NCBI RefSeq assembly: GCF_014844035.1
Contig: NZ_CP062159.1
Coordinates: 2,914,001-2,978,000, forward strand
Length of the DNA stretch: 64,000 bases
Reading direction: 5' to 3'
Source of the DNA: Flavobacterium sp. MDT1-60
GTDB lineage: Bacteria > Bacteroidota > Bacteroidia > Flavobacteriales > Flavobacteriaceae
Under the pieces are notes generated by a model. That model did not search any database and was not told where the DNA came from. It saw only the letters and a list, made by a program, of their open reading frames with translations. Positions 1 through 8,686 of this stretch are shown one piece after another. The position numbers were made by a program, and so were the translations under genes. Within the stretch, counting starts at the first letter, position 1. Each line of letters opens with the position of its first letter.

Positions 1-440
1 GAAATGGGAATCACTCTCAAGCATTACCAGCATTATTTGATGACTTTTTTAGTCGTGAGCTTTTTAACTGGGGAAACAGTAATTTTTCTTCCACCAGTAC
101 TACGGTACCTTCTATAAATGTGAAGGAAACTGCTGAGAACTATGAAGTTGAAGTCGCAGCGCCAGGGCTGGACAAGAAAGATTTTAGCGTTACGCTGGAT
201 AACAATTTATTGACAATCTCTTGTGTGAAATCTACAAACACAAAAGACAAGGGAGAAGATGAAAATTACACTCGTCGTGAATTTAGTTATCAATCGTTTC
301 AAAGAAGTTTTGAATTGCCAAAACACGTAGTCGATGAAGATAAAATAAATGCACGTTACGAAAACGGACTTCTGTATCTTACCATCCCTAAAAAAGAAGA
401 AGCAAAACAAAAAGGTCCAAAATTGATTGAAATTGAATAA
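1..440 (+). CDS. Small heat-shock protein Hsp20 (5' end outside window)
   Basis: ATP-independent holdase chaperone of the alpha-crystallin/Hsp20 family. The reading frame is already open at base 3 and gives about 145 residues. The first ~39 visible residues (including FDDFFSRELFNWG and PSINVKET) match the N-terminal arm usual in Bacteroidota Hsp20 proteins. The alpha-crystallin core follows, with VEVAAPGLDKKDF near its start and the closing motif ARYENGLLYLTIPKKE, the G-x-L signature of the family. A GTG at 120 lies inside the conserved region and is not the start; the true start is upstream of the window. A strong hairpin terminator follows the stop. Confidence 0.9.
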   Translation, partial: NGNHSQALPALFDDFFSRELFNWGNSNFSSTSTTVPSINVKETAENYEVEVAAPGLDKKDFSVTLDNNLLTISCVKSTNTKDKGEDENYTRREFSYQSFQRSFELPKHVVDEDKINARYENGLLYLTIPKKEEAKQKGPKLIEIE

Positions 441-486
441 TAATTTTAACTGATTTTGAGATTATTTACTCCGTTTTTTATTCATG

Positions 487-520
487 AAAGGCTGTCAGTT
501 TTGACAGCCTTTTCTATTTT
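487..520 (+). terminator. Rho-independent terminator of hsp20
   Basis: An 11-bp perfect stem (AAAGGCTGTCA / TGACAGCCTTT) with a four-base loop is followed by a T-rich tail, 46 bases after the hsp20 stop. The minus-strand T run is weaker, so it serves mainly the plus-strand gene. Confidence 0.8.
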
Positions 521-560
521 AAAACATTCTCCAAGATCCAACGATCCAATAATCTAATTA

Positions 561-1955
561 TTACTTCTTAAAAGCAGGTAAAATATATTTCTGAATTATT
601 TCATCACTTGGCGATTGCGAATTATAGTTTCCGCCGGTAATAACTGTAACCATATTTTGGTCTTCCCAAATGTAAATTTTCTGTCCGCCGTTTCCTTGTG
701 CTGCTTTTCCATAATATTTAGTTCCGTTAACTTCCAGGTATTTAATCCACCATAAATAACCATAATTTACACCTTGAACAACAGAATGTTTTGTTAGTGA
801 TTCTTTAACCCATTCTTTAGAAATAACCTGTTTGTCATTCCAAACGCCTTTGTTTAGATAAAGCAAACCAAATTTAGCCATATCTCTGGGAGTTAAATAA
901 ATTTGGCAAAATGTTTCGGCACTCGATGCATCTGGTTTAAAATTCCATTTGAAGTTTTTTATACCAATATCTTTGAAAAGAGTTTCTTTTGCAAAATCAG
1001 GAAGTGTCATTTTTGTTGCTTTTTCAACGATTTTACCCAATGTGATTGGATTACCGGAACAATACATTCCTCTACCGCCAGGTACATCAACCATTGGTAA
1101 GTCTAAGGTGAATTTTACCCAGTCTTCAGAATAATTCATGGTAGTTTCATTTCCTTCAGATTTGGGATTGCTCAAGTCACAATCAAGACCACTTTGGTTG
1201 GTTAAAAGGTTTTTGATTGTAATTTGTCTTTTATCTTCTGTTAGATTTTTAAGAGTGTACTCCGGAAAAAAAGAAAGCACTGTTTCATTTGCGTCTTTAA
1301 TTAAACCTTTATCAATCGCAATTCCGGTAAGCGCAGAAACCAGACTTTTTGTAGCAGAACGCATTTCGTGTAACTTCGTTTTGTTGTATTCATAAAAATA
1401 CTCTTCAAATACAAGCTTCCCATCTTTTATGATTAAAACACTATGCACGTTTGGATACGTACCATCAACTATTTTTTGCATCATTTTATTCAACAATGCT
1501 TTATCTAATGTGGTATTATCGATCAACTCCGTTACTAAACCATCAAGATCTTTTTTGGGTTGTTGATAGACATATTTAAAATCTTTTGAATTAAGTCGTG
1601 GATACCACATTTCTTTTGGAAAGTTGACTTTTTTATTAATGAGATTAAAAGTTTTCCCGTCAGAGGTATAACCGGTAATAACAGCAGTATTATTTCTTAA
1701 GAAGGTTATTTTTTCTTTAGACATATTGAGAAAGATGTCTTTTTCAGAAGGCTTTAGCGCATATTTGCTTTCGTTGATAATAGCATATAAAATCGTGTCT
1801 TTTGGAGACGCAGCTATTTGTAAAGTGGTATTGTTTTGATATTCATAAATACCTTCATACTCTTTTAATTGTTCATACGTAATCTTAAACTTTTGCTGCG
1901 AGTATCCGGAAAAAAGGGACAATAAAAATAACAGAAGTAAACATGTTCTTTTCAT
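561..1955 (-). CDS. Secreted serine hydrolase, beta-lactamase class C / penicillin-binding family
   Basis: 464-residue exported protein. I chose the start at 1955 because it begins directly with a signal peptide (MKRTCLLLLFLLSLFSGYSQ); a longer frame to 2012 adds residues that do not look like a signal. The middle holds the class C beta-lactamase fold: SATK (SxxK, nucleophile Ser plus Lys) and YCSGN (Y-x-N-like second motif), with an HSVVQG...AAQGNGGQ stretch where the third (KTG-like) motif falls. A ~140-residue N-terminal part before the hydrolase domain is unassigned. Such proteins are often esterases, D-aminopeptidases or amidases rather than true beta-lactamases, and substrate cannot be told here. 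It is monocistronic and unrelated to the carbohydrate loci by context. Confidence 0.8.
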   Translation of the reverse strand: MKRTCLLLLFLLSLFSGYSQQKFKITYEQLKEYEGIYEYQNNTTLQIAASPKDTILYAIINESKYALKPSEKDIFLNMSKEKITFLRNNTAVITGYTSDGKTFNLINKKVNFPKEMWYPRLNSKDFKYVYQQPKKDLDGLVTELIDNTTLDKALLNKMMQKIVDGTYPNVHSVLIIKDGKLVFEEYFYEYNKTKLHEMRSATKSLVSALTGIAIDKGLIKDANETVLSFFPEYTLKNLTEDKRQITIKNLLTNQSGLDCDLSNPKSEGNETTMNYSEDWVKFTLDLPMVDVPGGRGMYCSGNPITLGKIVEKATKMTLPDFAKETLFKDIGIKNFKWNFKPDASSAETFCQIYLTPRDMAKFGLLYLNKGVWNDKQVISKEWVKESLTKHSVVQGVNYGYLWWIKYLEVNGTKYYGKAAQGNGGQKIYIWEDQNMVTVITGGNYNSQSPSDEIIQKYILPAFKK

Positions 1956-2010
1956 TCTTTGTGGTTTTTGGTTAGTTTTTGGTAATGTTAAATTTACTTC
2001 AATATTAAAC

Positions 2011-2048
2011 AAAAAAAAGAGACACTTATTGTTTAATTAAGTGTCTCT
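2011..2048 (-). terminator. Hairpin terminator of the DUF2911 gene
   Basis: An 11-bp perfect stem (AGAGACACTTA at 2018-2028 with its complement at 2038-2048) is followed, on the minus strand, by an eight-base T run. It lies just after the stop of the DUF2911 gene and before the serine hydrolase gene, separating the two transcripts. Confidence 0.8.
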
Positions 2049-2076
2049 TTGATATTTAGGTTAAAATAACGATTTG

Positions 2077-2640
2077 TTATTTGATCGTAATAGGAACTTC
2101 AACCGTTGTTTTATCCCAACCAATAACCAAATTTGTTATCCCATCTTTTGATGTAAAAGCAATCGATAATAATTCAATTGGAGTGGTTACTGTTTTAACC
2201 GGAACTGTGATTTTTACCAGATCTTTGCTTTCATCATAAGCGTAGGCACCCCACATATCAACTTCTTTATTGATAATGATTGTCCATTTGTCTTTTTCAG
2301 GAATGGCAAACAAACTATAAGATCCTGCAGGAACTGCAACACCATTGATAGTAGCCGGTTTGTAGAATTTGATTTCTGTATTTTCGTTGGCACCAACACG
2401 CCAAACTTCACCATACTTAATCAAATCTCCAAAAATAACACGCCCTTTAGCAGCTGGTCTTGAATAAATAACTTTAATTGAAGGCGAAGGAGTATCCGTT
2501 TTTTTGAATTTAACAGATCTGCTTGGGAAATAAGAAATATCAACCGGACTTGCATCTAACGGAGCAAATTTTACCGCATCTTGAGCCTGAACTGTAACGG
2601 CAGTAAATAAAATAACTGCCAGTAAGCATAATTTTTTCAT
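2077..2640 (-). CDS. Secreted DUF2911 family protein
   Basis: 187 residues with a clear signal peptide (MKKLCLLAVILFTAVTVQAQ). The rest matches the DUF2911 pattern: SRPAAKGRVIFGDL, then YGEVWRVGANENTEI, then PAGSYSLFAIPEKDKWTIIIN. The fold is predicted to be a beta-sandwich and its function is not known. It has its own terminator and a short A/T-rich leader, so it is probably a single-gene unit. Nothing ties it to the GH2 gene behind it except the shared strand. Confidence 0.85.
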   Translation of the reverse strand: MKKLCLLAVILFTAVTVQAQDAVKFAPLDASPVDISYFPSRSVKFKKTDTPSPSIKVIYSRPAAKGRVIFGDLIKYGEVWRVGANENTEIKFYKPATINGVAVPAGSYSLFAIPEKDKWTIIINKEVDMWGAYAYDESKDLVKITVPVKTVTTPIELLSIAFTSKDGITNLVIGWDKTTVEVPITIK

Positions 2641-2737
2641 AGGATTACAATTTTTAGAATAACTACAAAGTAAGTTAATAATGAAGAAAAATCATATAAT
2701 TACAGTTTGTTTTTTGTTAATGAATTGGTAATGTTTC

Positions 2738-4552
2738 TTAATTCTGGTTTTGCTCTTTTTTCTTTTTTTCATACCAATTCTGCATAATGTAAAAAGCTTT
2801 CTTTTTATTACCATCATTTGATATTAATCCTTTTCTGTTGTAACCATCCTGAACGCCCGGAAGAAGCCTTTTTGGAGACCTGAAATCAACCAGAATCCAG
2901 GGACTCAAACCACTAAGATGAGGTATTTTTTCAATCATCTTTAAGTTTTGAATATACAGGTATTCCTGATATTCTTCGGTCCAGCGTTCCTTTTTTTCAC
3001 CGTGTAAACCTTGTTTGGCATCTCCTCCAAATTCAGAAACAATAACTGGTTTGTTGTATTTGGTTTTCCAGGTTATTTTCTCAGCATCCTCCAGATTTCC
3101 GCCATACCAGCCTAAATACTGATTGAACGCGATGATATCCAGAAATTCGCCAATTTCATCATTGATTGTTTCTTTTTTTGTTAGTAAAGCCGCACTGATT
3201 AATCTTGTATTATCTAAAGATTTTGTGTGGTCAGCTAAATTTTTGATAAAAGTATTTCGGGCATCAGAAACCGGTGTTTCATTTGCCATTGACCAGATAA
3301 TAATAGAAGCTCTGTTTTTATCTCTGGTAACTGCTGCTGTCAATTGATCTTCTGCATTTTTGTAAGTATCTTTATTGGTGAATTCTACTGTCCAGTACAC
3401 CGGAATTTCTTCCCAAACCATTAAGCCCATTTTATCAGCTGTTCTGATAATGTTTTCATTATGCGGATAATGTGCCAGACGAACATAATTACAACCTAAT
3501 TCTTTTGCCCAGTTCAACAAACGCAAAGCATCTTCTTCAGAATTAGCGCGTCCGCCTTTTGCATTTTCTTCGTGAATTGAAATACCACGTAAAAAGATTG
3601 GTTTTCCATTCAATAGAATTTTATCTTCTTTGGTTTCAATGGTTCTGAAACCGATATTATCCTTTAATTTTTGTCCGTTAAAATCAATTGTTACATCATA
3701 AAGTTTTGGATTTTCAGGTGACCAATACGAGATTTTTTTAGCCGGAATTTCGAAGTTTAAAAGACCATCAGAACCTACTTTTCCTTTGTAATTGATTTTT
3801 AATTCCGGAATTGTAATAGTTACAACATTTTTTACGGCATCAGGATTGTTAATTTTTACAAAACCAGAAATCAAAACCAGATTATTCTTTTTAAGCTGAA
3901 TATTATAATCTTCAACAAATGACGCTTCTTCTTCAATTAAAGTCACATCACGAGTGATTCCGCCATAATTCCACCAATCAGTATTGATTGTCGGAACATC
4001 TTCTTTATGACGTGTATTATCCACTTTAATAACCAAATAATTGTCTTTTGGTTTTACAATCGATGTCACTTCATAATTGAATGGTGTAAAACCTCCAATA
4101 TGGGTTCCTAGTTTTTTTCCATTCAAATAAACATCAGCTTTATAATTGATCGCTCCCAAATAAATAAAAAGACGTTTTCCTGTTTTTAAATCATAATCGA
4201 ATGACTTTTTGAACCAAACGTTTCCTTCGTAATATTTAAGCTCCGGAACTTGTGAAGTCCAATCGCCCGGAATATTGATTTGTGGAGATTTATCAAAATC
4301 ATATTCCACCAATTCTTGTTTGTTTACCGCATGATAATTACTGTAGAAAGCAGATTTTGCTGGTTTTTCCTGTTTATCGTATTGATCAAGATGAAAGCTG
4401 TAAAAGCCCGTTTGATACGGATCAATAATATAATTCCAAACACCGTTTAAAGATGTTGTATTTCGGTGTGGTACGTTTGAGATTAGGTTTTGATTTTGTG
4501 CAAATCCTAAAATAGATGTGGTTAAGAAGATTACGGTTAATAGTTTTTTCAT
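2738..4552 (-). CDS. Glycoside hydrolase family 2 enzyme (beta-glucuronidase/beta-galactosidase type)
   Basis: 604 residues, exported (MKKLLTVIFLTTSILGFAQ). The start at 4552 is chosen over 4603 because it begins at the signal peptide. Domains in order: galactose-binding-like sandwich (about 35-215, with WNYGGITRDV at its end), Ig-like linker (about 215-305) and TIM barrel (about 310-600). The acid/base Glu is E425 in SMANETP and the nucleophile is E507 in IVSEFGG, both intact. Length and the WNYGGITRDV / HYPHNENI motifs resemble beta-glucuronidase-like GH2 more than long LacZ types. Its place downstream of a second GH2, GH88, SusD and SusC implies it trims oligosaccharides in the periplasm. 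The exact sugar (GlcA, Gal or another beta-glycoside) cannot be read from sequence. Confidence 0.88.
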   Translation of the reverse strand: MKKLLTVIFLTTSILGFAQNQNLISNVPHRNTTSLNGVWNYIIDPYQTGFYSFHLDQYDKQEKPAKSAFYSNYHAVNKQELVEYDFDKSPQINIPGDWTSQVPELKYYEGNVWFKKSFDYDLKTGKRLFIYLGAINYKADVYLNGKKLGTHIGGFTPFNYEVTSIVKPKDNYLVIKVDNTRHKEDVPTINTDWWNYGGITRDVTLIEEEASFVEDYNIQLKKNNLVLISGFVKINNPDAVKNVVTITIPELKINYKGKVGSDGLLNFEIPAKKISYWSPENPKLYDVTIDFNGQKLKDNIGFRTIETKEDKILLNGKPIFLRGISIHEENAKGGRANSEEDALRLLNWAKELGCNYVRLAHYPHNENIIRTADKMGLMVWEEIPVYWTVEFTNKDTYKNAEDQLTAAVTRDKNRASIIIWSMANETPVSDARNTFIKNLADHTKSLDNTRLISAALLTKKETINDEIGEFLDIIAFNQYLGWYGGNLEDAEKITWKTKYNKPVIVSEFGGDAKQGLHGEKKERWTEEYQEYLYIQNLKMIEKIPHLSGLSPWILVDFRSPKRLLPGVQDGYNRKGLISNDGNKKKAFYIMQNWYEKKKKEQNQN

Positions 4553-4594
4553 TGGTAATATTGTATTTATTTTATTGTAATTAGTTATGTTTTT

Positions 4595-4690
4595 TAACCG
4601 CAAAGACCGCCAAGGTTTTACGCAAAGTTCGCAAAGCTTTCTTTAAACTTTGCGAACCTTGCGTTTTCACTTTGCGAACTTTGCGGTTAA
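4595..4690. repeat. Inverted repeat with TTAACCGCAAAG ends
   Basis: The spacer between the two GH2 genes is almost wholly an imperfect palindrome. It starts TTAACCGCAAAG and ends CTTTGCGGTTAA, with internal copies of TTCGCAAAG / CTTTGCGAAC. A second member lies at 44947-45069. It can fold into a long hairpin and may stabilise or end the transcript. Confidence 0.75.
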
Positions 4691-4699
4691 GTAAGCATT

Positions 4700-7120
4700 T
4701 TATTCAATCAGGATCTTCAAATATTCGCCTTTAAAACTCTGGTTTAAAGCTGTCATTTCAATCGGTGCACCGGAACCATCCGGTACAACCTCAATCGACG
4801 CTTTTCCATTTGCCATCTTTATCGATTCACTCCCAGTTGGTGTTCCTTGATTTTTTAAGGTTTTTCCACCTTTTAGGCATTGAAAATAAACGCTTTCTTC
4901 ATAATCCAGGCAACGTAAATTATTATTATCAATTGCAATTGCCGTAACCAGATAATTGCCATTTTTTAATTTTTGAGAAGACAGTTGTAACGAAGTCGCT
5001 GTATCATTTTTGTTGAAACGATAGTTTACTTTTAAAGTATCTGAAACCGTTTTCCCATCTTTATTTTCACCAATGGCAACCAGAATATTGTCTCCTTTTT
5101 TAAAATTGACATCCCAGGTTAAACCATTTGCAGGATATAGCGAAAGATTTCTCAATTTTTCACCAAGTGATTTTCCATCGTGGTATAAAGTTACTTTCTC
5201 ACAATTGCTGAAAACACTCAGTGTTCTTGGTGTATTTTCAGGTCCCTGACGCTCGGTCCAGGTATGCGATTCGATGTACGTAAACGGTTCTTTGCTCCAA
5301 TAGCTTTTAAAAACATAATAAGCATCTTTCGGAACTCCGTTTCTGTCCACCAATCCTTTTTGGTTCATGTACGGAATATCATCTTCAGGTCGCAATGGCG
5401 TTGCAAAATCCTTAAACGCCCATTGTACGTTGCCCACAAACGTTGGATCATTCTCGGATATGTGCAAATGCCAGTCGAATAAATCAACGATATAATTCTC
5501 GCTCCAATCTCCAATTTGTGCAATATTTGCTACTTTGGTTTGTACGATGGCTTCTTCCCAGCCTTCGGCCTTTATGACGTTTTCACCTGTAACCGGATTT
5601 TCGCTGTGACGTCCCACATGACTGTCTCCGCCATATTCGGCATGTATGAAATGTTTGTATTCTTTCTTGTAAACATCGATCGCTTTTTGATAGCTTTTAT
5701 AACTTCCGGAATACCAGCCAGACCAGATAGAAGGGGAGAAGACATCCACAATCTGAGACCCTTCATAATACTTTCTGATAGCCGTTTTTCTGGTCGGATC
5801 AAGTTTGTGTGCGAGGTCGTTTAATTCGGTTAAAAAAATATTTGTTTTTTCTGTATTATCTCCGTCGGGAAAATCAGGAAGCCAGTTCATTTCATTCCCC
5901 AAAGACCAGATTATAATACTTGGGTGATTGTAATTTTGACTGATGATTTCTGTCAGCATATTTTTGGTGTTTGTTTGCCAAAGTTCACCGCCAATTCCGC
6001 CACGACACCAAGGCAATTCATCCCAAACCAATAGTCCAAGTTCATCACAAGCTTTATAAACTTCGGGATCTTGTGGATAATGTGCGAGACGAACAAAATT
6101 AGCACCCATATTTTTGATGGATTTCATATCTGCCCAATGTTGTTCATTGCTCATTGCAGCGCCAACACCCGCTTGTTCTTCATGGCGATGTGTACCGCGA
6201 ATCAATAATCGTTTTCCATTCAGATAAAAGGGACCATGATCTTTAAACTCAAACCATCTGAAACCTACTTTTTCGTTTACACTGTCTTTGATTTGGTTTT
6301 TCTCGGATAAAATAGCGGTAACAGAATATAAATTCGGATTATCTGTATCCCACAATTCCGGATTTTTGATGTTTTCAAAAGTTATATTTGATGTTTTATC
6401 TGAAACCGGAATCGTTTTACTGCCTACTTTTTTCCCTTTCGGATTTTTAAGAATCACTGTTAATGAGAGATCCTTAGCATTTTCAGGATTTATTGTCGAA
6501 GCCAGAATTTGTACTGAAGCCTTTTTAGCAGAAACTTCAGGAGTAGTAATTTTGAGATTATTGATATGATTTTTGTATTGAGATAACAGCCAGACATCTC
6601 TTGTAATTCCGCCGTAAATAAAGAAATCGCTCTTTTGTGACGGAATTATTTCGATGTCATAACTATTATCCACGCGTACAAAAACATCGTTGTTCCCTTC
6701 TTTTATTAAGTTGGTAATATCAATAGTAAAACCAATGTAGCCACCAATATGTCCGCCGGCTTCTTTGCCATTTACATACACTTTTGTAGTCACATTTGAA
6801 CCTTCAAAATATATAGAATAACGTCGGTTTTTATCTATTTGAGAAATATTCAATTTCTTTTGATACCAGCTTGCATCGCGTCTATATCCCGGATTTAAAT
6901 CGGTGGCGTCTTCGGCGTTCCAGCTGTGTGGTAAATTTATGTTGTTCCAGTTTGTAGCTTTTTGAGCTTCGGAAAGGGTAGAAGTATGATTTTCTAAATA
7001 CAGCCAATTGTCATTAATATTCATTTTTGTCTGAGCAAAACTGCTGCTCAGACAAATCTGAAAAAAAACAAAAAGTGCAAAAGTAAAAAATGTGTTATTG
7101 TGCTGCGGTTGGTTTCTCAT
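4700..7120 (-). CDS. Glycoside hydrolase family 2 enzyme with DUF4982-type C-terminus
   Basis: 806 residues with an N-terminal signal peptide ending near SSSFAQ. Domains: galactose-binding-like (about 33-180, ending YGGITRDVWLL), Ig-like linker (about 185-290), TIM barrel (about 295-600), then DUF4982-like and further Ig-like domains to the end. The acid/base Glu is E410 in WSLGNEMNW and the nucleophile is E495 in HAEYGGD, both intact. The extended C-terminus marks the beta-galactosidase-like branch of GH2 common in Bacteroidota polysaccharide loci. It is separated from the next GH2 gene only by an inverted repeat and is likely co-transcribed with it. Beta-galactosidase is the commonest activity of this branch, but beta-glucuronidase or arabinosidase activity is possible. 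Confidence 0.88.
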   Translation of the reverse strand: MRNQPQHNNTFFTFALFVFFQICLSSSFAQTKMNINDNWLYLENHTSTLSEAQKATNWNNINLPHSWNAEDATDLNPGYRRDASWYQKKLNISQIDKNRRYSIYFEGSNVTTKVYVNGKEAGGHIGGYIGFTIDITNLIKEGNNDVFVRVDNSYDIEIIPSQKSDFFIYGGITRDVWLLSQYKNHINNLKITTPEVSAKKASVQILASTINPENAKDLSLTVILKNPKGKKVGSKTIPVSDKTSNITFENIKNPELWDTDNPNLYSVTAILSEKNQIKDSVNEKVGFRWFEFKDHGPFYLNGKRLLIRGTHRHEEQAGVGAAMSNEQHWADMKSIKNMGANFVRLAHYPQDPEVYKACDELGLLVWDELPWCRGGIGGELWQTNTKNMLTEIISQNYNHPSIIIWSLGNEMNWLPDFPDGDNTEKTNIFLTELNDLAHKLDPTRKTAIRKYYEGSQIVDVFSPSIWSGWYSGSYKSYQKAIDVYKKEYKHFIHAEYGGDSHVGRHSENPVTGENVIKAEGWEEAIVQTKVANIAQIGDWSENYIVDLFDWHLHISENDPTFVGNVQWAFKDFATPLRPEDDIPYMNQKGLVDRNGVPKDAYYVFKSYWSKEPFTYIESHTWTERQGPENTPRTLSVFSNCEKVTLYHDGKSLGEKLRNLSLYPANGLTWDVNFKKGDNILVAIGENKDGKTVSDTLKVNYRFNKNDTATSLQLSSQKLKNGNYLVTAIAIDNNNLRCLDYEESVYFQCLKGGKTLKNQGTPTGSESIKMANGKASIEVVPDGSGAPIEMTALNQSFKGEYLKILIE

Positions 7121-7136
7121 TGCTTATAAAGCTTTT

Positions 7137-7226
7137 TTTTAGGTTCAAAGGTTCAAAGGCTCAAAGGTTCAAAGGCTCCGAGGTTCAAAACCTTTGTCTC
7201 TTTGCACCTTTGTCCCTTTGCAACTT
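7137..7226. repeat. Short tandem/inverted repeat (GGTTCAAAG units)
   Basis: Four to five imperfect direct copies of AGGTTCAAAGG are followed by their inverse (CCTTTGNNTCTTTGCACC). This fills the gap between GH88 and GH2 and could form a hairpin. Confidence 0.6.
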
Positions 7227-7231
7227 ATTTG

Positions 7232-8404
7232 TTACTTTTTTCTTAATAATGCCTCCAGAAAATAGTAATCGGCATAGATTATAGGTTCGTCAATTTCGTC
7301 GTGTTTTGGCCAGTTTCCGGTGCTGTGATCTAAAATAAAAGGCGCTTTTACAGCATCACTTAAAATGTATTTATCTGAATTTAAAGAAGTGATTATTTTA
7401 TCGGCGAAAGCCAAATAAGTTTTATTTTTAGTATAACCGTACAATTCATATAAAGCAGATGCAATAACGGTTGCAGCAGAAACATCGCGTGCCGAATTTG
7501 GAATAGCAGGATCTTTAAAATCCCAATAAGGAATTCCATCTTCAGGCAAATTTTTATTGGATATGAAAAACTTTGCGGTCGCTTCGGCTTGTTTTAAATA
7601 AGCCGGATCTTTGGTATATCGGTACGACATCGTAAATCCGTAAACGGCCCAGCCTTGTCCGCGTGCCCAAACAGAGTCATCATTATAACCCTGAAGTGTT
7701 GTTTTCTTTCTTACCGCTCCTGAAGCTGGATCATAATCGATAACGTGATAACAGCTATTGTCTTCCCTAAATTGATTTTTTAAAGTGGTATTGGCATGTT
7801 GGATCGCAATCTCCTGATATTTTTTATTTCCTGATAATTTTGAGGCTTCAAAAAGCAATTCTAAATTCATCATATTGTCAATGATTACCGGATAATCCCA
7901 AATTTCTTTGTTGAAATCCCAGGATCTGATGGCACCGACTTTGGCATTAAAACGCGTGCATAATGTTTCGGCACCTTTAATAATGACGGCTTTATATTCT
8001 TCTTTGTTTTCCACTTTTAGCGCTTCTCCAAAACTGCAAAACACTTTGAATCCAACGTCGTGCGAATTACTATTTACACTTTCTTTTTTACTAAAAGGCG
8101 TCCATTTTTCTGCCTGATTTTTATAAGCTTCATTGCCTGTCAATCGGTACAATTGCCATAAGTTTCCGGCAAAGAATCCGCTTGTCCAGTCTCGTGAAGG
8201 AACTTTTTTAATTAAATTGGTTTTTATGGTCATGCTGCGTGGCATTGACATTGAGTCAACCGGATAATCGAGCAGCATTTTATATCTTTTCTCCAGAAGA
8301 TTTTCCGGAGCTGATGTGGTTTTGGTCTGAGAATTAATCCCGGATTTGCACGATGCCAGTAGTGCAAATCCAAGAATTAAAACTGATGAATTAAATTTAT
8401 TCAT
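7232..8404 (-). CDS. GH88 unsaturated glucuronyl/uronyl hydrolase, lipoprotein
   Basis: 390 residues. The N-terminus is a lipoprotein signal with the lipobox LLASC (Cys19), so it is probably anchored to a membrane facing the periplasm. The body is an (alpha/alpha)6 barrel of family GH88. The two Asp residues essential in this family are visible as D116 in NSHDVGF and D176 in VIIDNMMN, and the conserved VWARGQGWAVYG follows. GH88 enzymes hydrate the 4,5-unsaturated uronic acid left at the non-reducing end by a polysaccharide lyase, releasing a 5-keto product. The gene therefore says the locus handles lyase products, although no recognised lyase lies nearby. It sits between SusD and GH2, in the same direction. 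Confidence 0.9.
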   Translation of the reverse strand: MNKFNSSVLILGFALLASCKSGINSQTKTTSAPENLLEKRYKMLLDYPVDSMSMPRSMTIKTNLIKKVPSRDWTSGFFAGNLWQLYRLTGNEAYKNQAEKWTPFSKKESVNSNSHDVGFKVFCSFGEALKVENKEEYKAVIIKGAETLCTRFNAKVGAIRSWDFNKEIWDYPVIIDNMMNLELLFEASKLSGNKKYQEIAIQHANTTLKNQFREDNSCYHVIDYDPASGAVRKKTTLQGYNDDSVWARGQGWAVYGFTMSYRYTKDPAYLKQAEATAKFFISNKNLPEDGIPYWDFKDPAIPNSARDVSAATVIASALYELYGYTKNKTYLAFADKIITSLNSDKYILSDAVKAPFILDHSTGNWPKHDEIDEPIIYADYYFLEALLRKK

Positions 8405-8512
8405 ACTTACTAATTAATTTTTTGTTTTAAATTAAAAATTGAGAATTAAAAATTAAAATCTACTGAACCTTGCTTCACCTGTTCGCTATCGAGTGAGCAG
8501 ATTTCTCAGAGT

Positions 8513-8612
8513 TGTCATTTCGACGAAGGAGAAATCACACTAGAAACTCGACAAAGATTGGCGATTTTGCATGAGGAACTTCTAGTGTGATCCTTCCTTC
8601 GTCAGGATGACA
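8513..8612. repeat. Dispersed palindromic element, copy A
   Basis: A 100-bp imperfect palindrome with TGTCAT...ATGACA ends, arms reading GACGAAGGAGAAATCACACTAG and its near complement, and the core CGACAAAGATTGG. It lies in the 280-bp gap between SusD and GH88. Other copies are at 17607, 19515, 23899 and 26608. The rest of the gap holds only AT-rich simple repeats (AATTAAAAATT). Confidence 0.85.
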
Positions 8613-8686
8613 ACATGAGTTTTACATAATTACATTTTTCAAAGATTTTTAATTTTTAATTCTAAATTTTTAATTAATCTACTGTT

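Noticed and set aside
120..440. GTG at 120 as the Hsp20 start
   Set aside because: The frame is open to the window edge, and the residues before 120 match the family N-terminal arm.
7090..7284. Small plus-strand gene between GH88 and GH2
   Set aside because: It is a read-through of the GGTTCAAAG repeat and has no protein-like composition.
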